DNA from: Stictocephala bisonia
Taxonomy: Eukaryota > Arthropoda > Insecta > Hemiptera > Membracidae
Reading direction: 5' to 3'
Length of the DNA stretch: 64,000 nucleotides
Assembly: GCA_035578905.1 (NCBI GenBank)
Contig: JAQJVL010000535.1
Coordinates: 234,001-298,000, forward strand
Shown here piece by piece: positions 1 to 13,920 of this stretch. The position numbers and the translations under genes were made by a program. Below the pieces are notes generated by a model. The model saw only the letters and a list, made by a program, of their open reading frames with translations, had not been told where the DNA came from and made no database searches. Position 1 is the stretch's first letter, and every line of letters begins with the position of its first letter.

Positions 1-3000
1 ATTGTTGTTCTTGTGGGAATGGGTAGGGTAGGGAGAGGGGGTATAATCAAAGTGTTAGTTATATTATGGAGTAAGGTATGGGGTCCCCCTTATCCCCATG
101 AGATTGATTTTGGGGTGATTCCCACCAATTATCATGAAGGTTTTTAAGTAAAGGTTATTTTTTTACGAGTAAAAAAGTTTTATCTACCCTAATTCTGTAT
201 GTTTGTTTGAGACAGTGTGGGCCCCCGGGTTAAAAGGTCCAATGAGTTTGGTTTTGGGATGGTTACGAAGTGTAAGGTTTGTTTTAGTTTCAATCATTTA
301 TATGGTGGTTTTTTGGTGGGTTCCCCTATCAAAGGTTTTATGTAACAATTGGTATTTTAGGTGGGATGAAAATCCTATCAGAGGTTGTTTTTTTTTGTAA
401 TTTTGGAGTTTAGATGGTTGGCCAACCAAAGAGTCGCCTTATATGTATAAGATTTTATGTATTAGATGTGTTGTATTTTAGCGGTACCTTTTTGGTGTGA
501 TTTTTGTTTTATTTGCAAGCACAAAACCTATAGTATTTTATAAAAGGAGTCCTAAAAATAAGAGTAAAATTTTAAAGGTTTTTATATTAAATGTTTATTT
601 GTTAGAACAAATAAATCATTGGTGTATTTAATGAAACTGAAATATTTTAAAAAAAATCTTTTTTAAGAGGAAATTATAACATATTTTGGTTACACAAAAT
701 AAACCCTATTTATTGAACATTTTTAACTAAATTTTAAGTGGGTTTTGGTGTAAAAGTACATATGTTGGATAGTGTCTTTCCCTAGGATTATGAAAAAAAA
801 TTTTTATTTCAATACTAATATTTAAATGTTAAAAATGACTTACCATTTTATTGTTTGCTTAAATTTGTATGTATCTATGGATTTTTTATTTTTCCTTACT
901 GTTTTGAGTATTTGGAAATTTTTTAATAACCTCTGTTTTATAGAAGTTTTGTTACCCATATTCCTTTTTACTAAGATCCCAACATCCACGAATTCCCCCC
1001 CGGGTACCTATAACCAAAGAATCTTTTTTCCCACGCCAGAATATTATTAATGTTTTTTTAATTAAACCAATTTTTTTTTCACGGTGAGTAAATTTTAATT
1101 CCTCAACTACCCACAAGTAATGCTGTAAGGCACAATGACTGAAGGGGTCTAATTTTTGGCCCAATTTCCTCCATGGGAAAAACGACCATTTGGCCGAAAT
1201 AGAGGACCCATGGTATCCCCCCACCCCGGGGTTATTTATTTAAAGTGAGTAATGAAAAATACCCCCAAACCACCGCTCAACTACGGTGGGTAAGCTCCCC
1301 CCCAAACCAACAAAAAATGCTTACCCTTCCCCGTCCAGTATTTATTTTATAGTTTATTGTATTTTTTATTAATAATTGTTCTATTATTTATTATTTTTTT
1401 GTAAATGTTTATTGAGGGTATCACCCGGCCCTCCCTGTAAAGGTAAAGAAAACCATTCCCCACTTTTACTTAAAGAAGCCTTTCATATTGTGGACGCTTT
1501 ACAGACTTTACTAAAGGGGTTTTCTTTTTATTATTTATAAATTATTTTTTTATTTATTTGTTTGAGAAGTCATGGGATAATTTTTTTTACAAGTAGGTTT
1601 TTTTGTGTGTTTTTTTTTCTTATTTTTGTAGGTTTTTACTCTCCCTCACAATCACGGGGGACCTACGGGATAACTGTCCCCCCCCAGCCATAGTATAGTG
1701 TAACAATTCCCAATTCAATACACGTAACCTTACGAGGGCCCTGGAAACTGTCAAAACTCAAGGTCTTTTACGGGGAATTAGCCCCCCAGCCCCCAAGTTG
1801 CAGGACCCGCCCACTCAAGGTTCCTTTACGCCCCGTTTTAAGCTTTCCCCCCTAGAGAAACATCGGGCCGGATTTTTTTATTATTAAATTTTGGCGCCCC
1901 TCACCTATTGGAAAAAATGGTAACTGTAATTTCCTAGCAATAGAAAATTCCACAAACAGAGCTGGAGGAAAATCCCTGGGTTAATCAATTTTTAGATTTT
2001 TATTATGGGTAAACTCATAAAAAAACGAAAATAGTGTCCCCCATTAATTTATAACAGAATAATTAGCTTTAACAGAGGATTGTTTTGTGATTTTAAAGGT
2101 TTTACTGTAAAAGTAGATGTTACTTAAAAACTAACATAAAAAACATTACCTGTTACCTGGCGGTAAGGAATTTTACCGGTTAATCAAGAAGAAAGGTTCA
2201 CACCCCAATACGAGGTTTTTTTTTTAAAATTGCCCACCTCACTGGACGTGGTTGAAGCCCAATCGCACAATTTGCGTAAAATGGGGTTTTTCTGACGGAC
2301 ACATAGTGTTTTTAGTTAAAACCTTTGTAACCAGGTGGTACTGCTCAAGGTAATTTCACTCCCCGTAAACTTTTTGCAAGTACATAGAAGACTAGGCTAA
2401 AGGAACCCTGATTTATTTTACAAAATATACCAAAAATAAATTACAAATTTGAACGGAATAAGTTATTTAACAAATTCCCTTCATTATTATACAAAGAAAA
2501 CTGTCCCCCCCCCAAATAATTATTAGAAACAGTAATTTATCCGATTTTAAGTAGGTGGGAATTCCGATGTGCCCTCCCCAGATTAGTGCGAATGAAGGAA
2601 ATGTGGACAATTTTTTTGGATGGTGGGGGGAGAGGGCAGTGGGTGGTGGGTTCAAGTCCCTAGAGGTTTAACGGTTTGAAAATCAGAGAAAGAAACGAAT
2701 CCCCCAGCGTGAACAGTATGGCAATTATTATGTTTTGAAAATCCTTATTATATTAATTTTTTTTTATAATTTTTGTAGAAGAGTTGGTTGTCAGAATAAT
2801 GTGGTTTATTCTGTTTTCAAAGTTTAATGTTATTTGAGTTATGAGGTAGGAAGGTGATATTTTTATTAGATTTTTTTAATTAACTGAAATCATGGATCGA
2901 TGGGGGTTCTAAAGACCGTATTTGTTTACTAATTAAAAAATGGTGTCCGTATGCTAGGTGTCACCATATTCCCCCCATTAATTCAAGATGGATAATGCTT

Positions 3001-6000
3001 TTTATCGTCCCCAAGAAGGGGAAAAAATTTGATAAATAATTTTGGAAAAGTTTGTTATATTTTGTGGTAAAAATTTTTTTATTTGTTTATCTACTACGGC
3101 ATTGTTTTTGAGAAGTCGCGGATGTATTGTTATTTTTTTAACGCAATCTCTATGATTTTAAAAAAAGAACAGGTTCATTTGTACTTTCGAGTTTAAATAA
3201 TGATTTTTTATATTATCCGGCGGGACCTCGGGGAAACACCCTTTTGGTGCCCCTTACCTACTTTTTTTCCCTCTAGATCTAAATTTTAGAACGGAGAAGT
3301 AAGCAACTTTATTTCCCGCTCTCAAAAGCCGCAATTTATTTCTTCCTAAGCCCGTATAATTGAGTTTAGTTCATGCTTTTAAAATTTTCCTAACACATTT
3401 TTTGATTTTCAACACTGTACAAGGGTGGGCTATGTGGAAAAATATAGCCGGGACCGTGGTCCCACAAAAGGTGGTAAATTCCCCCCCAATTTTTCAAAGT
3501 CTTAGCCGTAGAACGTCCACCGGGAGTAAAAACACGTATAGTTTAGAAATAGGGAGTCCCCCCCCCTGTGATTAGTCCCCCATATATCAAAAAGTTTTTA
3601 GTGTTTATTTGTTTTTTATGACCCCAATACTTTATGGGGTAAATTTTTGGGGCCCCTGTTTGTAGTGAAAAGTTGTAAAGCATTATTAAAAATTTAGAAA
3701 ATTTCTAAATGACTGGGGTGTAAAAATCCCAACAAATAAAATGGGGCCCCCCCCCCCCCCTGTTTTTTAAAAAAGAAATTCCCGTTTTTGATAGTTGTTT
3801 ATCCCAAAGCCAATCCGCCCCGATAAATCTTTAAAAATTGTGAAACGCCGAAAGACAAAAATGTTTTTTATTTTTTTTTTTTGATCTCCTGGGACTAGCT
3901 TTGTCCATTTGGAACCAATGGTTTTAATTTTCTGTGATTATATTTAAACTAGTTAATTAAAACCCAATTTACGGCACGACCTAAACATTTTTCCAAACTC
4001 TACCATTATGTATCGGGCAATTATTTCCCCCCCATTAGTTGATTTTTAAAAAAAAAAAAAAATTCTTTTTTATCGAAATTGTAATTTTTTTTAGCCTTCC
4101 ATTTTTCTTTTCTCTGTAATAAAAATTGAAAATAAAAATGAAGGCCTAACCAGGCAGAAAACTGGGTTTAAAACTTTAGAGCACTGTGAATTTTGGTCCA
4201 TGTGACAAGGTTCCAAGTATTGTAAAAGTAAAAAGTATTTTTAGAGTGTCCTTATGTTAGTGTACAACGTAAAACTAGGTTTTTTGGTGTACCCCACAAC
4301 AGTGTGGAGTTTTTTAAGGTTAAAATTTTTCAATTACTAATTTGGAGAGGTATATTTTATAGCGAGTTTTCAAGAAGGGTAGGAGGTCCCACCCCCATAC
4401 AGTCAAATGTGGGATAGCATGTTCGGTGTCTTGTTCCCACCATTTTTTTTCCCCCTTTCTGGGAGGCCCCCAGGGGGAAACAGTCCGGAAATGTATAAGT
4501 TCAATGTAGTATGGGAGTTCAAGGTGATAGTTGTAAAGTCCCAAACTTCTAAGAATGTAACCTGGTGTCGTCGGAGTTCCCCGGTCCGGGGTACTTTTTT
4601 AATTGTAAATTGTGCCCATCTCTAATGTATATTTCGGGGGGGGTCCCCAGTACCACTTCAAGTCACACCAGAACTCCTGTGGAGATCCACATAATCAGAT
4701 AGCGACTGGTTAAATTCCCCCATAAAGTAGGATTTGTGTTATCAATCCCTAAGATAAATCGTAGATAATTAGTTTGGATTTTGGTGTATTTGTCCCCCAA
4801 AAAATGTTTTTAGGGTTTAAAAGTAGAGGGTTTTATGTTGGCCCCTGGGCGTGTACCGGTTAGGTTATCATGAGAACGACCGCCCCGGGGACTCCCAGAC
4901 TCCATTGACCAAAGGAGGTGGCTGGTCCAATTGTCTGTTAAAGTAAGTTCAGGTAGTTGTTTAAAACGTTACCAGACAATTTTCCAGCAAAATGGAGTTT
5001 TTTTCCAATGCAGATCCCGGGGGGCAGAGTTTAGACGTTATACAATGGTCCCCCCCCCCCCAAATCCCGAAAGTTAAAAAGTCAATACTAGTAGTATTTT
5101 TGATCTAAAATAATTTATTCAAAAGAAAGCGTCGGCCAAAGGTAAAATAAACCACCCGCTGAGAAGGGAGATAAGGGATGGTATACCTACGGTCGTACGT
5201 CCAGATATCCAGTAAGGGTAAACAAGTCGTTGATAAATGCGTTCATTCCAAATTGAAGTCCTCCTAACCAAACAGGGAGTTTTGACCCATACAGTTTATT
5301 AGGGAGGCCCAGATGGGGGTAAAAGTACCCCCCGTCGGTCCCCCTCAACGCTAAAGATATAGTGGTTTTTATTTTGTTCAGGTCCCCACCATTGGTGGTA
5401 GGAACGCCCTCCCCCTTGGGAAGGAAGGTTCCAGTATCCCGTATAAAGTTTTGGTGATTCCCGTCCCCCCCCTCCCCCCCCCCCTGTCCATGTAACGTAT
5501 AAGGGAAAAGACAACCTCTTTTTCGTAAGAAAGTAGGTCCCCCCTGTGGGTTGGTTTTCCATACAACCTTGCCCTAAAAAATTTTATCGAAATTTTGATG
5601 CCCCCCCGTTCCCAGAAAACTAAGTTAATGGACCACGAATTGTGGTCCAACATAGAAGTCGTTTAGAGGAATTGGGGAGTGGGAGTCCCAAAAAAAATCC
5701 GTAAAGATTCCAAGGGTGGGACTGAAAATGGTAACCCGCTCACCTGTGTTTTGTGTAGACTGGATACATGACAGTTTTTTTTTTGTCTTTTTTTTTTGAA
5801 TTTACCTAACCCTTGTGGATCAAAGTGGGTGGGCAGTCCCCCCAATACCCCTCTGAAGGTTAATGGGAAAAAAGGACTGGAAAAAGGGGTGATCGGTAAC
5901 GATATTATAATTTAGATTGCCAAGAATTGTTGGGCGCGGGTGTCCCCCCCCCCCCCACCCCAAGAACTGCCCCCGTTTTAGGTGATTATGATTATGGCGC

Positions 6001-8464
6001 CAATTTGTTACCTCCGTTTCTAAAAGAGTTATTCTATGACCAAAAAAAGGTGGACAGGTGTGTTAGCCAATTGTTGGTAAAATAAATAAAATTGTGCCCT
6101 ATGTAGGAGACATATTCAAAAGGAAAACTTGTAATAATTTTTTAATAGAATAATATTATGGTTAAGGATCTTTTTCCTTTAGAACTCCCTCAACTCAAAA
6201 CAATTTTAGAAGATAATTTGATCCTACAAACGGTTACGGGGGGCCGCTAATAGTAAACCCCCCCTTTTAGTGAATGTTATATTCTTACGGTTTTTTTTTT
6301 TATTGGCCATTACTGTCAATGATTACATATGCCAAAGAAAACCAGAGGGGGACGTGATGGCCCATTGTTTATTTTTGGTGTGTGATGTGGAATGTAAGAA
6401 GATGGGATATAATTTGAGTGCTGCGTGGTCACCAGATTGGGAAAAACACGACAAAAAAGGAAACTCAAAATCACAAATAAAAAATGTGGGTGAATGGGAC
6501 CTTTTATGAAGTTTAAGAAAGTTGATTAATTATTAAAAGACATGATATTTTATTCGGTACAACTCAGTAGGAAGTCCCCTGTGTCCTTTTGTTTCACCGT
6601 GGTGGTGAAAAAACCCAACAAAGGTAAGTGGGTATTTAGTAAAGTTCCCGTAGTTTTGGGAAGAAAAACCTTGTGTAAAGGCCCCCAGTAGTACCCAACC
6701 AGTAAGTATGAAGCTGGGTTTTGTAATTTAGTCCCCCCAAGTGAGCAAAAGTCTGTGTATAGTGTTTGTAATCAGAAACAAGGTTAGTGGTGGGGACAGG
6801 GTGGGGTGTCAAGTAGTCCCAGTAGTAACAAGTTGGGGATGGTGTGTTTAAGCCCTCTTAATTTTTATCCTTTGGTTATAACAGTTAAAAGGATAAATAT
6901 TTACATCGTTTTTTCCAAATCCAAAGACATTTACAGATAAAAGCCCCCAACGTGGTATTGCAAATTTTTCAAATTGTATTCTAATTCGTGCTATATTTTT
7001 GTGGACATGGAAATAGCTACAATCCCAGACACATTGTATTAAAATTCTTATGAATCTTAAAAGGATTTAATCATAATAGCTTACCTCGCCTATTTTTTCC
7101 GTGTAGTCAGGGAAAAACAATTGGGCAAGTACTAGAGTACAAGGAAAAACCATTTTTTGCGATCGTTTTTGATTATTTTAATATATTAGCAATTTCCCAT
7201 GCCATAGAGTTTTTGAAAAATTTTTTTTCATGGTGGTTAAATGAAAGAAAAGAGGCGTTACAACTGGGGTATTTTTGAAAATTTAACAATAACCCAAATC
7301 AAAGTCCCGTAAATCAATCATTTTCTATTTACCCACACCACCTTTCCCTGAACTCCACCCACCTTAGGCCCCCGCTTTTCTAAAAATATTTGTCACAAGA
7401 GCTTTCAGAGTATTGTAAAACATCTAAAGAATCGGAAGGTAAGCAAAAAAAGGAACGGGTTTTTTTTTTGGCCCGTGCAAAGAAACAGGTGTTTGTTTTG
7501 AAAATATTCACTCCCGTATTAAACTAATTTTTGGTAAATTTAATTTGGGAACGGAAAAATATACCATTTTAACTCCCCCGAGGGTCCCCCTTGGTTTTTT
7601 ATGGTGTGTTTTATTTTTTATTTCAGACACCATGGTAATTTTATTTTTATAGTTTCGGTCCCAGAAACAAGTAAGGAGTCCCCCGGTTTATATCCCCCTG
7701 TGGTAAAATTGAACCGACCCGGGGAAAATGGTGTGGGGACGAGGTATGCGGTATTTTTAATGGACGTAGGATTATCCCATCCGTTTTTACACAAAAATTA
7801 AATCGGAAGAAACAAATAGTTAAATAATTGAATTCATAGACTTTGAAATACCGTACAAGAGAACGGTGGTTCCCCAAAATCTGAATAAATTAAAGATGTT
7901 TAATATTACGAGTAGGAGCAAAGATGGAAGACCCGACGTCTGGAAATATCAGTAAACGAGCGCAAGAGCAGAAAGTGAGGAAGTATTTGAATGAGTGTTG
8001 GTTCAGGTTATAATAGGGGGATGGGCTGAGGGGGGGGCCGGAGGGGGGGGCAACTTGGGATCACCGCGCCCTGGTCCAGACTGAAACTCCGACTTACGTC
8101 ATCCTGTTGTAGTACTGTATGGGGCCAAATTTAGACGTCACGCGGCCCTGTTCCCAGAACATGTAAAACTCCATGATTACTTAAAAAAAGAGACTGTTTT
8201 TGCAAGGCACTGGGAAGTTAAAAACCCAATGCTTTGTGGAATAACGGAAAGCAGAAATGTTTTGATATTAAACAAGCCCCACGGGGTTGACCTTTTTGAG
8301 GTTAGTGGTTAAATTAAATCTCTATTCTCACGACCACCGCCAAAAATGGACGCTTCACGTGCTTAACTCGTTAAAGACGGTCAAGTGATTGTGATTAACA
8401 GGCCCGAAATAAATGCTCGGCCCCGCCGTACACCAGTAGGCTCCCCTACGTTATAATGGGTAAC

Positions 8465-8760
8465 ACATTAAAATAAAAAAAGAAGTAAATAATTAATATA
8501 AAGTAATAGCTTGCCCCTTTGATTTTTTTTAAATAAAACGTGGTATTTTGCGGGGTTGCCTAGAGTGGTTAAGATTACGGTAACACAACCATGAATTAGA
8601 TAGTGAATAAATTAGTAGGTAGGTAACCGGGTGTATTTTAAAATAAAAAATAAAACAACAAAAAGAAGTTAAAATAATTAATATAAAGTAATAGCTGCTC
8701 CTTTGATTTTTAATAAAACGGTGAGTAATTTGCTGGGTTGTCCCTAGAAGTGTTAATAAA
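8465..8760. repeat. Tandem duplication, about 185-bp unit
   Basis: Two adjacent copies share an A/T-rich core. The motif AATTAATATAAAGTAATAGC occurs at 8,491 and again at 8,676, followed in both by a TTTGATTTT-AATAAAACG segment. The copies differ mainly in homopolymer length, which fits the suspicion of sequencing noise in this part of the window. Confidence 0.7.
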
Positions 8761-11224
8761 CGTTACATGGAAAAAGACGCCTAATAATTGGAACAAAAAA
8801 AGTGTGGCCATTTTATATTATATAGTACAAATAAACAAATGGGGAAAAAAGTATTTTAGGTTTAAAGAAGAGTGGGGGGTATATAAAATACAAAAGAATT
8901 AAATGATAAAATTAACTAAAAAATGTTAATAAATAGGTAGTGCCCTTAACAGTAGGGGGGTTTTAATGTAATATAATATAAAAAGGTCAAGTTTTTAACA
9001 GTGGGTATTAAATTAAAAAAGTTTTGAAGAAAAATATAAATAAAAAATTAATTTTAAATTTATGTAGAGCCTAACAGTGTTTAATATTTTATTAATAAAT
9101 AAAAAGCGCCCTTCCAATGGGGATTTAATTTTTTTAGTAGGCAAGTCCCCCCCCCCCAGTGCATTTCCAATACGTGTTATTGCCAGGTAGCCGCCTTCAA
9201 TTTTATTTTAAAATAATAAATTATATAAAAGGAAGCGCCCCTGTCCTCATTTTTTCCGTGATACTAACAACGGACCTGAGAGTTCCCGGCCTCGCCCTAA
9301 TTATTTTTTTTTCCAACTAAACAATTATTTATTTTCTTTAGAGCAGGACAGTTTTATTTGTACACCTATTATGGACATGTGTAGTTTTTTGAGTTTTAAA
9401 GGAAATGGGGGTGGGGGGAGATTTTTTTTTTTTTTTTTTTTAATTTTTTTGATTTTGTGTGGGGGGACCAGGTGCAAATCAAACACATACCAAGCCCAGC
9501 GAAAAAGTAATGATAGAAACACCCAATATAGTTTTGTAAAGTAATATATTTTATAAATTTAATTTGTGGTTGGTGCCAATCGGATATAATATAGAGGTCC
9601 GCTAGTTTATTTCACTGAAAATACCTGAGATGGTGCACTGGTGTAATATGTGTTGTTTTTAACAATCTCATTAAGAAAAAGATGCCCGCAACTGGGGGGT
9701 CCCCCCCCCTTTTTTTGCCTCCAACAAAGGACTAGGTATGTAATTATTAACTTTCAATCTTTTGATTAGTATTGACCTATTTTGTTTGTTAGTTTATTTT
9801 TACAAATTGGGCCCAATCATGTAAATTAATCATTCCCGCTGGGCCCCCGGATGAATGCTTAATATGCTAGTAAAATATGTAATTTTGTCCCCTTTTTTTT
9901 AGTAAAATTTTAATTTGGTTAATATTTTTTCCCATTATGGGTATATTTTTTTAGTATATGTTCATTATTTTAATGTTTTCTTTAAAAGCGTGATTATTAG
10001 TGTTTTTCCAATAATATTAATTTGTTTTTTTGATGTTACAGGATATGGGAATATATTTTATGTATGAAGAGGCTTTATTTTTCATATATTTATTGGAAAA
10101 CACAATTCTTTTAATATTTCTGTTTTGTGTTATCCTTGGTTTTATAAATTGTGTTAGTAATTTGGTGGTGTTATAATTTTTTATCAGAAATTATTTATTT
10201 GGTTTGGTTTAGACCATTAAAAATATTTTTATTAGTGAACCCAAAAAAACAAAGGTTAAACTTGCCTAATACCATTTTTTTATCAATGCTATTTTTCCCT
10301 GAAATAGCTTTTTTTAAATTTAAAAAAAATATTAGTTTTCAATAAAACCCCCTCACATATTGCCGATAACTTTGGTATTTGTTTACTCTGTGTGTCCCCC
10401 TCCCTTCCCCCTGAGTTTTTCGGTGTGGGCGCCCCTATTCGCACCCACACTCCGGTAATCCACCCCCCAATAAATTTTATGTATTTTTATACGACTTTAG
10501 GTGGGTAGGCGCCTGCAGAAAATAACTTGGTGCTAAACAATTAAAAAAGAGTTAAAATAATAAAAAACTAGGAACATGTTGGTTCAGTCGATTCATTCCG
10601 CTGTTTCTAAAATAGAAAATGAACCGCAAAAACCACAATCTCAAATTATTGAAAACAATAAAACGATATAAGAAATTAAGTGCCTATTTAGATAAACATA
10701 TTAAAGCTGATAAAATATACATACACCTGCCCTTTTAGGTTTAATAAAAGTTAATTTTTCACCCCGGTAAAGAAGTTGGGTTTTTGTGTATTTAATAAGT
10801 GGTTTTTATTTGTTTTCCAGATTTCCCACCCAATCGTGTATATTTTTTCTATTTTTAGTTCTGAAAAAACTGAAAACAGTCCCCCCCAAAAAATAATAGT
10901 TAAACGATTCATTTATGTTGGTAATTTTGTTGAAAATTAAATGGAAGCCTAATTGGTTTGCGGTAAGTGTTTATGTATTTCCAATATTAATATGGAAAAA
11001 GTTCACAATCTTATTTAAATCCATTTTAGTGTCTTACACTTGTAAACATCCATTAGTGGGTAATAAATTAATTATTAGCATAAGAAATATTGTTATTAAT
11101 GAGATATAGCATTTTTCCAAGAACGAAACCAAAAGTAACAGTAAATATACAAATACATAGAAATATAAAAGCATATTATTTGAATTATGAAAAAAAAACC
11201 AAGTAGATGTTAAAACGTGAATAA

Positions 11225-11810
11225 GCAGTACGACGTAACGTGTGCGTGAGCGCGCGCGATGCGCGCCACGGATGTGTGATGGTGCGAGGTGGTGGCGTTG
11301 TGCGTTTGTGTTGGATGTTGGTGTGTTGATGGTTTAGGGTGAGTGTGGTGGTGAGGGGTGTGAGTGTGTGATGTAGGGAAGGATGTGGGTGAGGTGTGTT
11401 GGTGAGGTGGTGGTGGGGTTGTTGTGTTGTGCCCCGCGTGCGCCGATGGAGCGCGCGTGGGTGCGTTAGTCTTTGCGTGCGGTGCCCGGCCTGGTGTGCG
11501 GTTGCGGGGTAGCGTGCACGGTGTGTGGTCGTGCCGTGCGTGCGTGCGTGTGTGGGGTGTGGGTATGTGTGTGGGAGAGAGGTGATAGAGAAGATGAGGA
11601 TAGAGAAGATAGGAATGAGTGTGATAGGATGTATGTGATAGATAGTATAAGTAGTGGTTATGTATAGAAGAGGGTGAGAGAAGATTACAGGCATGAGGTT
11701 TAGTTGTAGAGTGAGAGTGATTGGTTAGTGATAGTGTGGAGTGGTGGGGAGTTGTGAGTGAGGTGGAGGTGGATGAGTTGTGTGAAAGTGTTGAGTGAGA
11801 ATTAATTTTT
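11225..11810. repeat. G/T-rich then G/A-rich low-complexity tract
   Basis: The plus strand is almost purely G and T to about 11,570, with CpG-rich patches such as GCGCGCGC near 11,250 and 11,450. It then becomes GATAGA/GTGAGAG-like purine-rich sequence to about 11,800. The strand bias is extreme and the edges are abrupt. A 169-codon frame on the minus strand (11,185-11,694) is a His/Thr/Pro/Arg-rich by-product of this bias and is not treated as a gene. Confidence 0.75.
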
Positions 11811-11900
11811 TTTTAGGGGAAGAAGGAGTTATTAGGAGGGTGGAAAACAAACCATTAAGCACCTATTGAATTAATAATAAAACTAAAGAAACAATAAAAA

Positions 11901-11920
11901 TCTCTCTCTCCCTCTCTCTC
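11901..11920. repeat. CT microsatellite
   Basis: A short (TC)n run broken by one CC, just after the low-complexity tract. Confidence 0.9.
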
Positions 11921-13067
11921 ATATAAACAGTGTTTTTAGATTTTAATTTTTTTACGGGTGAAGATACACATTGGTAACTAGAAAAAATTAAACTCTTGAG
12001 AAAAAATGAACCAAAAATCCACACAACTATCAAAAAGAACATATCCTATGGTCCTAACCTAAAGTTAACTAGTATATGTATACCCGGTAAACTTGGCCTG
12101 CGGGGCAATATAGTAATAACAAGAGGAATAAGGACTTTACTGGTCCTCAAGTAGATAGGACCAAAAGCTATTCCCTAGTTCAATGAGGACCCCCCCCCAC
12201 CCCCCCATTTCCCCCCCGACTTCTCAATGTGCCACACTCCAAGCCCACTCTTAGGATCAACTAGAATTTCCCCCATCTAGACCCCACTGGCCCCAGCCCA
12301 GATCTCGTAAAAACACCCCACGATTTATAAATTAAATAAATCAAAAGGTGTATAGAAACCCATAAGTCTTATAATTTATTATATAAATGAATTATGAAAA
12401 CCATCTTCCTTTTGCAATAAAAAAAATGGTATTCATGTTTTTATTTAGTCCTTTGTAAAAGTATTTTTATTTAAGAAATTTTAAGGTTTTAAGTAAGCAA
12501 ATAAATATAGGGTGTAAAGATTGAATTTAGAAATTTAAAGTGTTTCAAGATTGGCGCCAACCAATGAAAGAGGTTTTTTAATTTTAACAATGTTAGAAGC
12601 TGAGTGATTCTTCAAAGTTTCGAAGTTTAATACATAATTGTTTTAATTTTTATTAAGGAATAAAAAATTGGTGTTTTTTTGTAAGTAAAATTATTGTTAA
12701 ATAATTTTTTTAAGATACTGGCCCACAAAATACTTGTAAGTGTTTAGGTCCCAGATTTTTTTTTCCGAGCTGTATTATTGTTTTTTATATTTGTAAAAAT
12801 GGATAGAAATAAAAAAATCTAATCACTATCAATTAACATTCTTCTAAATATATAATATATCATTTAGAATATAACATGCCATCATAATTGAAACAACCCA
12901 CCTAAAACAATGGAGTAAGTACAGTTATATTTTCTCTTCGTGATATTAGATAGGTTTAGAAGTTTTCTTAAATTTGAAATTTAACACTCACGAACTGTCC
13001 CCTATTGCTTGACAAGTTGAAGACTCCACAATTAAAACGAAGAACAAACTATATATTGAAGACATTT

Positions 13068-13604
13068 ACAAGACACTACATGTTCAAGTGAAATACACGT
13101 AGCCTAGTGCCAACCAAGGGCATCAGGTTGAACATCTACAAGACACTACACGTTCAAGTGAAATACACGTAGCCTAGTGCCAACCAAGGACATCAGGTTG
13201 AACTTCTACAAGACACTACATGTTCAAGTGAAATACACGTAGCCTAGTGCCAACCAAGGGCATCAGGTTCAACATCTACAAGACACTACATGTTCAAGTG
13301 AAATACACGTAGCCTAGTGCCAACCAAGGGTCAGGTTGAATTTCTACAAGACACTACATGTTCAAGTGAAATACACGTAGCCTAGTTCCAACCAAGGGCA
13401 TCAGGTTGAACTTCTACAAGACACTACATGTTCAAGTGAAATACACGTAGCCTAGTGCCAACCAAGGACATCAGGTTGAACTTCTACAAGACACTATATG
13501 TTCAAGTGAAATACCCGTAGCATAGACCTTCTATTATACGGGTATAATAGAAGGTCTATGCCCGTAGCCTAGTGCCAACCAAGGGCATCAGGTTGAACTT
13601 CTAC
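13068..13604. repeat. Minisatellite, 70-bp unit, about 7.5 copies
   Basis: Units begin ACAAGACACTACATGTTCAA at 13,068, 13,138, 13,208, 13,278, 13,346, 13,416 and 13,486. Spacing is 70 bp except for one 68-bp unit with a 2-bp deletion. Copies are more than about 95% alike. The last unit is interrupted by a 40-bp palindrome (13,521-13,560). No coding potential is seen. Confidence 0.95.
13521..13560. repeat. Perfect palindrome (19-bp arms, 2-bp loop) inserted in a 70-bp unit
   Basis: The arm CATAGACCTTCTATTATAC is followed by GG and then its exact reverse complement. The palindrome is bracketed by the direct repeat CCCGTAG (13,514-13,520 and 13,561-13,567). That stretch matches the CACGTAG found once in the normal unit, so this looks like an insertion with a 7-bp target duplication, or a template-switch event. 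Confidence 0.85.
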
Positions 13605-13920
13605 TCGATCTTTCACAATAAGCGTTACCATTTAAAACGAAAATAGAATTGTTTATATTACATTTCATACCATCATACTATTCTTTTGAATTTCTCTGCC
13701 AAAGCATGAATAGAAAAAAAATGGAATGGATATTTTTTTTCTTAAAGACAGTGGTCATATATAGTTTAAATTATTTAATTGAATATTGTTTTTTAGCTTA
13801 TTATGTGTCGGAAAAAATACACGAGAAGGTAAATAAATAGCATAAACATCATTTGTTGTAGCAGGGCTACTATTAGACTACAATATTGTTAATTAATGCA
13901 AGAGAAGACTATTAATTAAC

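Larger units (their letters stand above)
1..12300. other. Homopolymer-rich anomalous sequence, no supportable gene
   Basis: This stretch differs sharply from the rest of the window. It is packed with long C, T, G and A runs, for example C-runs of eight or more near 3,745, 5,050, 5,465 and 5,945, and G-runs near 8,030-8,050. Long C-runs are much commoner on the plus strand than long G-runs. All open frames are short (under about 100 codons, apart from one in the low-complexity tract at 11.2-11.8 kb) and none shows a recognisable domain. The texture resembles consensus from noisy long reads with inflated homopolymers, or an unpolished contig end. True biological low complexity cannot be excluded. 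I see no coding region, RNA gene or mobile element I can defend here apart from the two repeat features listed separately. Confidence 0.6.

Noticed and set aside
952..6509. Several 70-90-codon frames in the first 6 kb
   Set aside because: They lie in homopolymer-inflated sequence, lack domains, and frames there are unreliable.
11185..11694. 169-codon minus-strand frame rich in His, Thr, Pro and Arg
   Set aside because: It is the complement of a G/T-biased low-complexity tract and has no domain.
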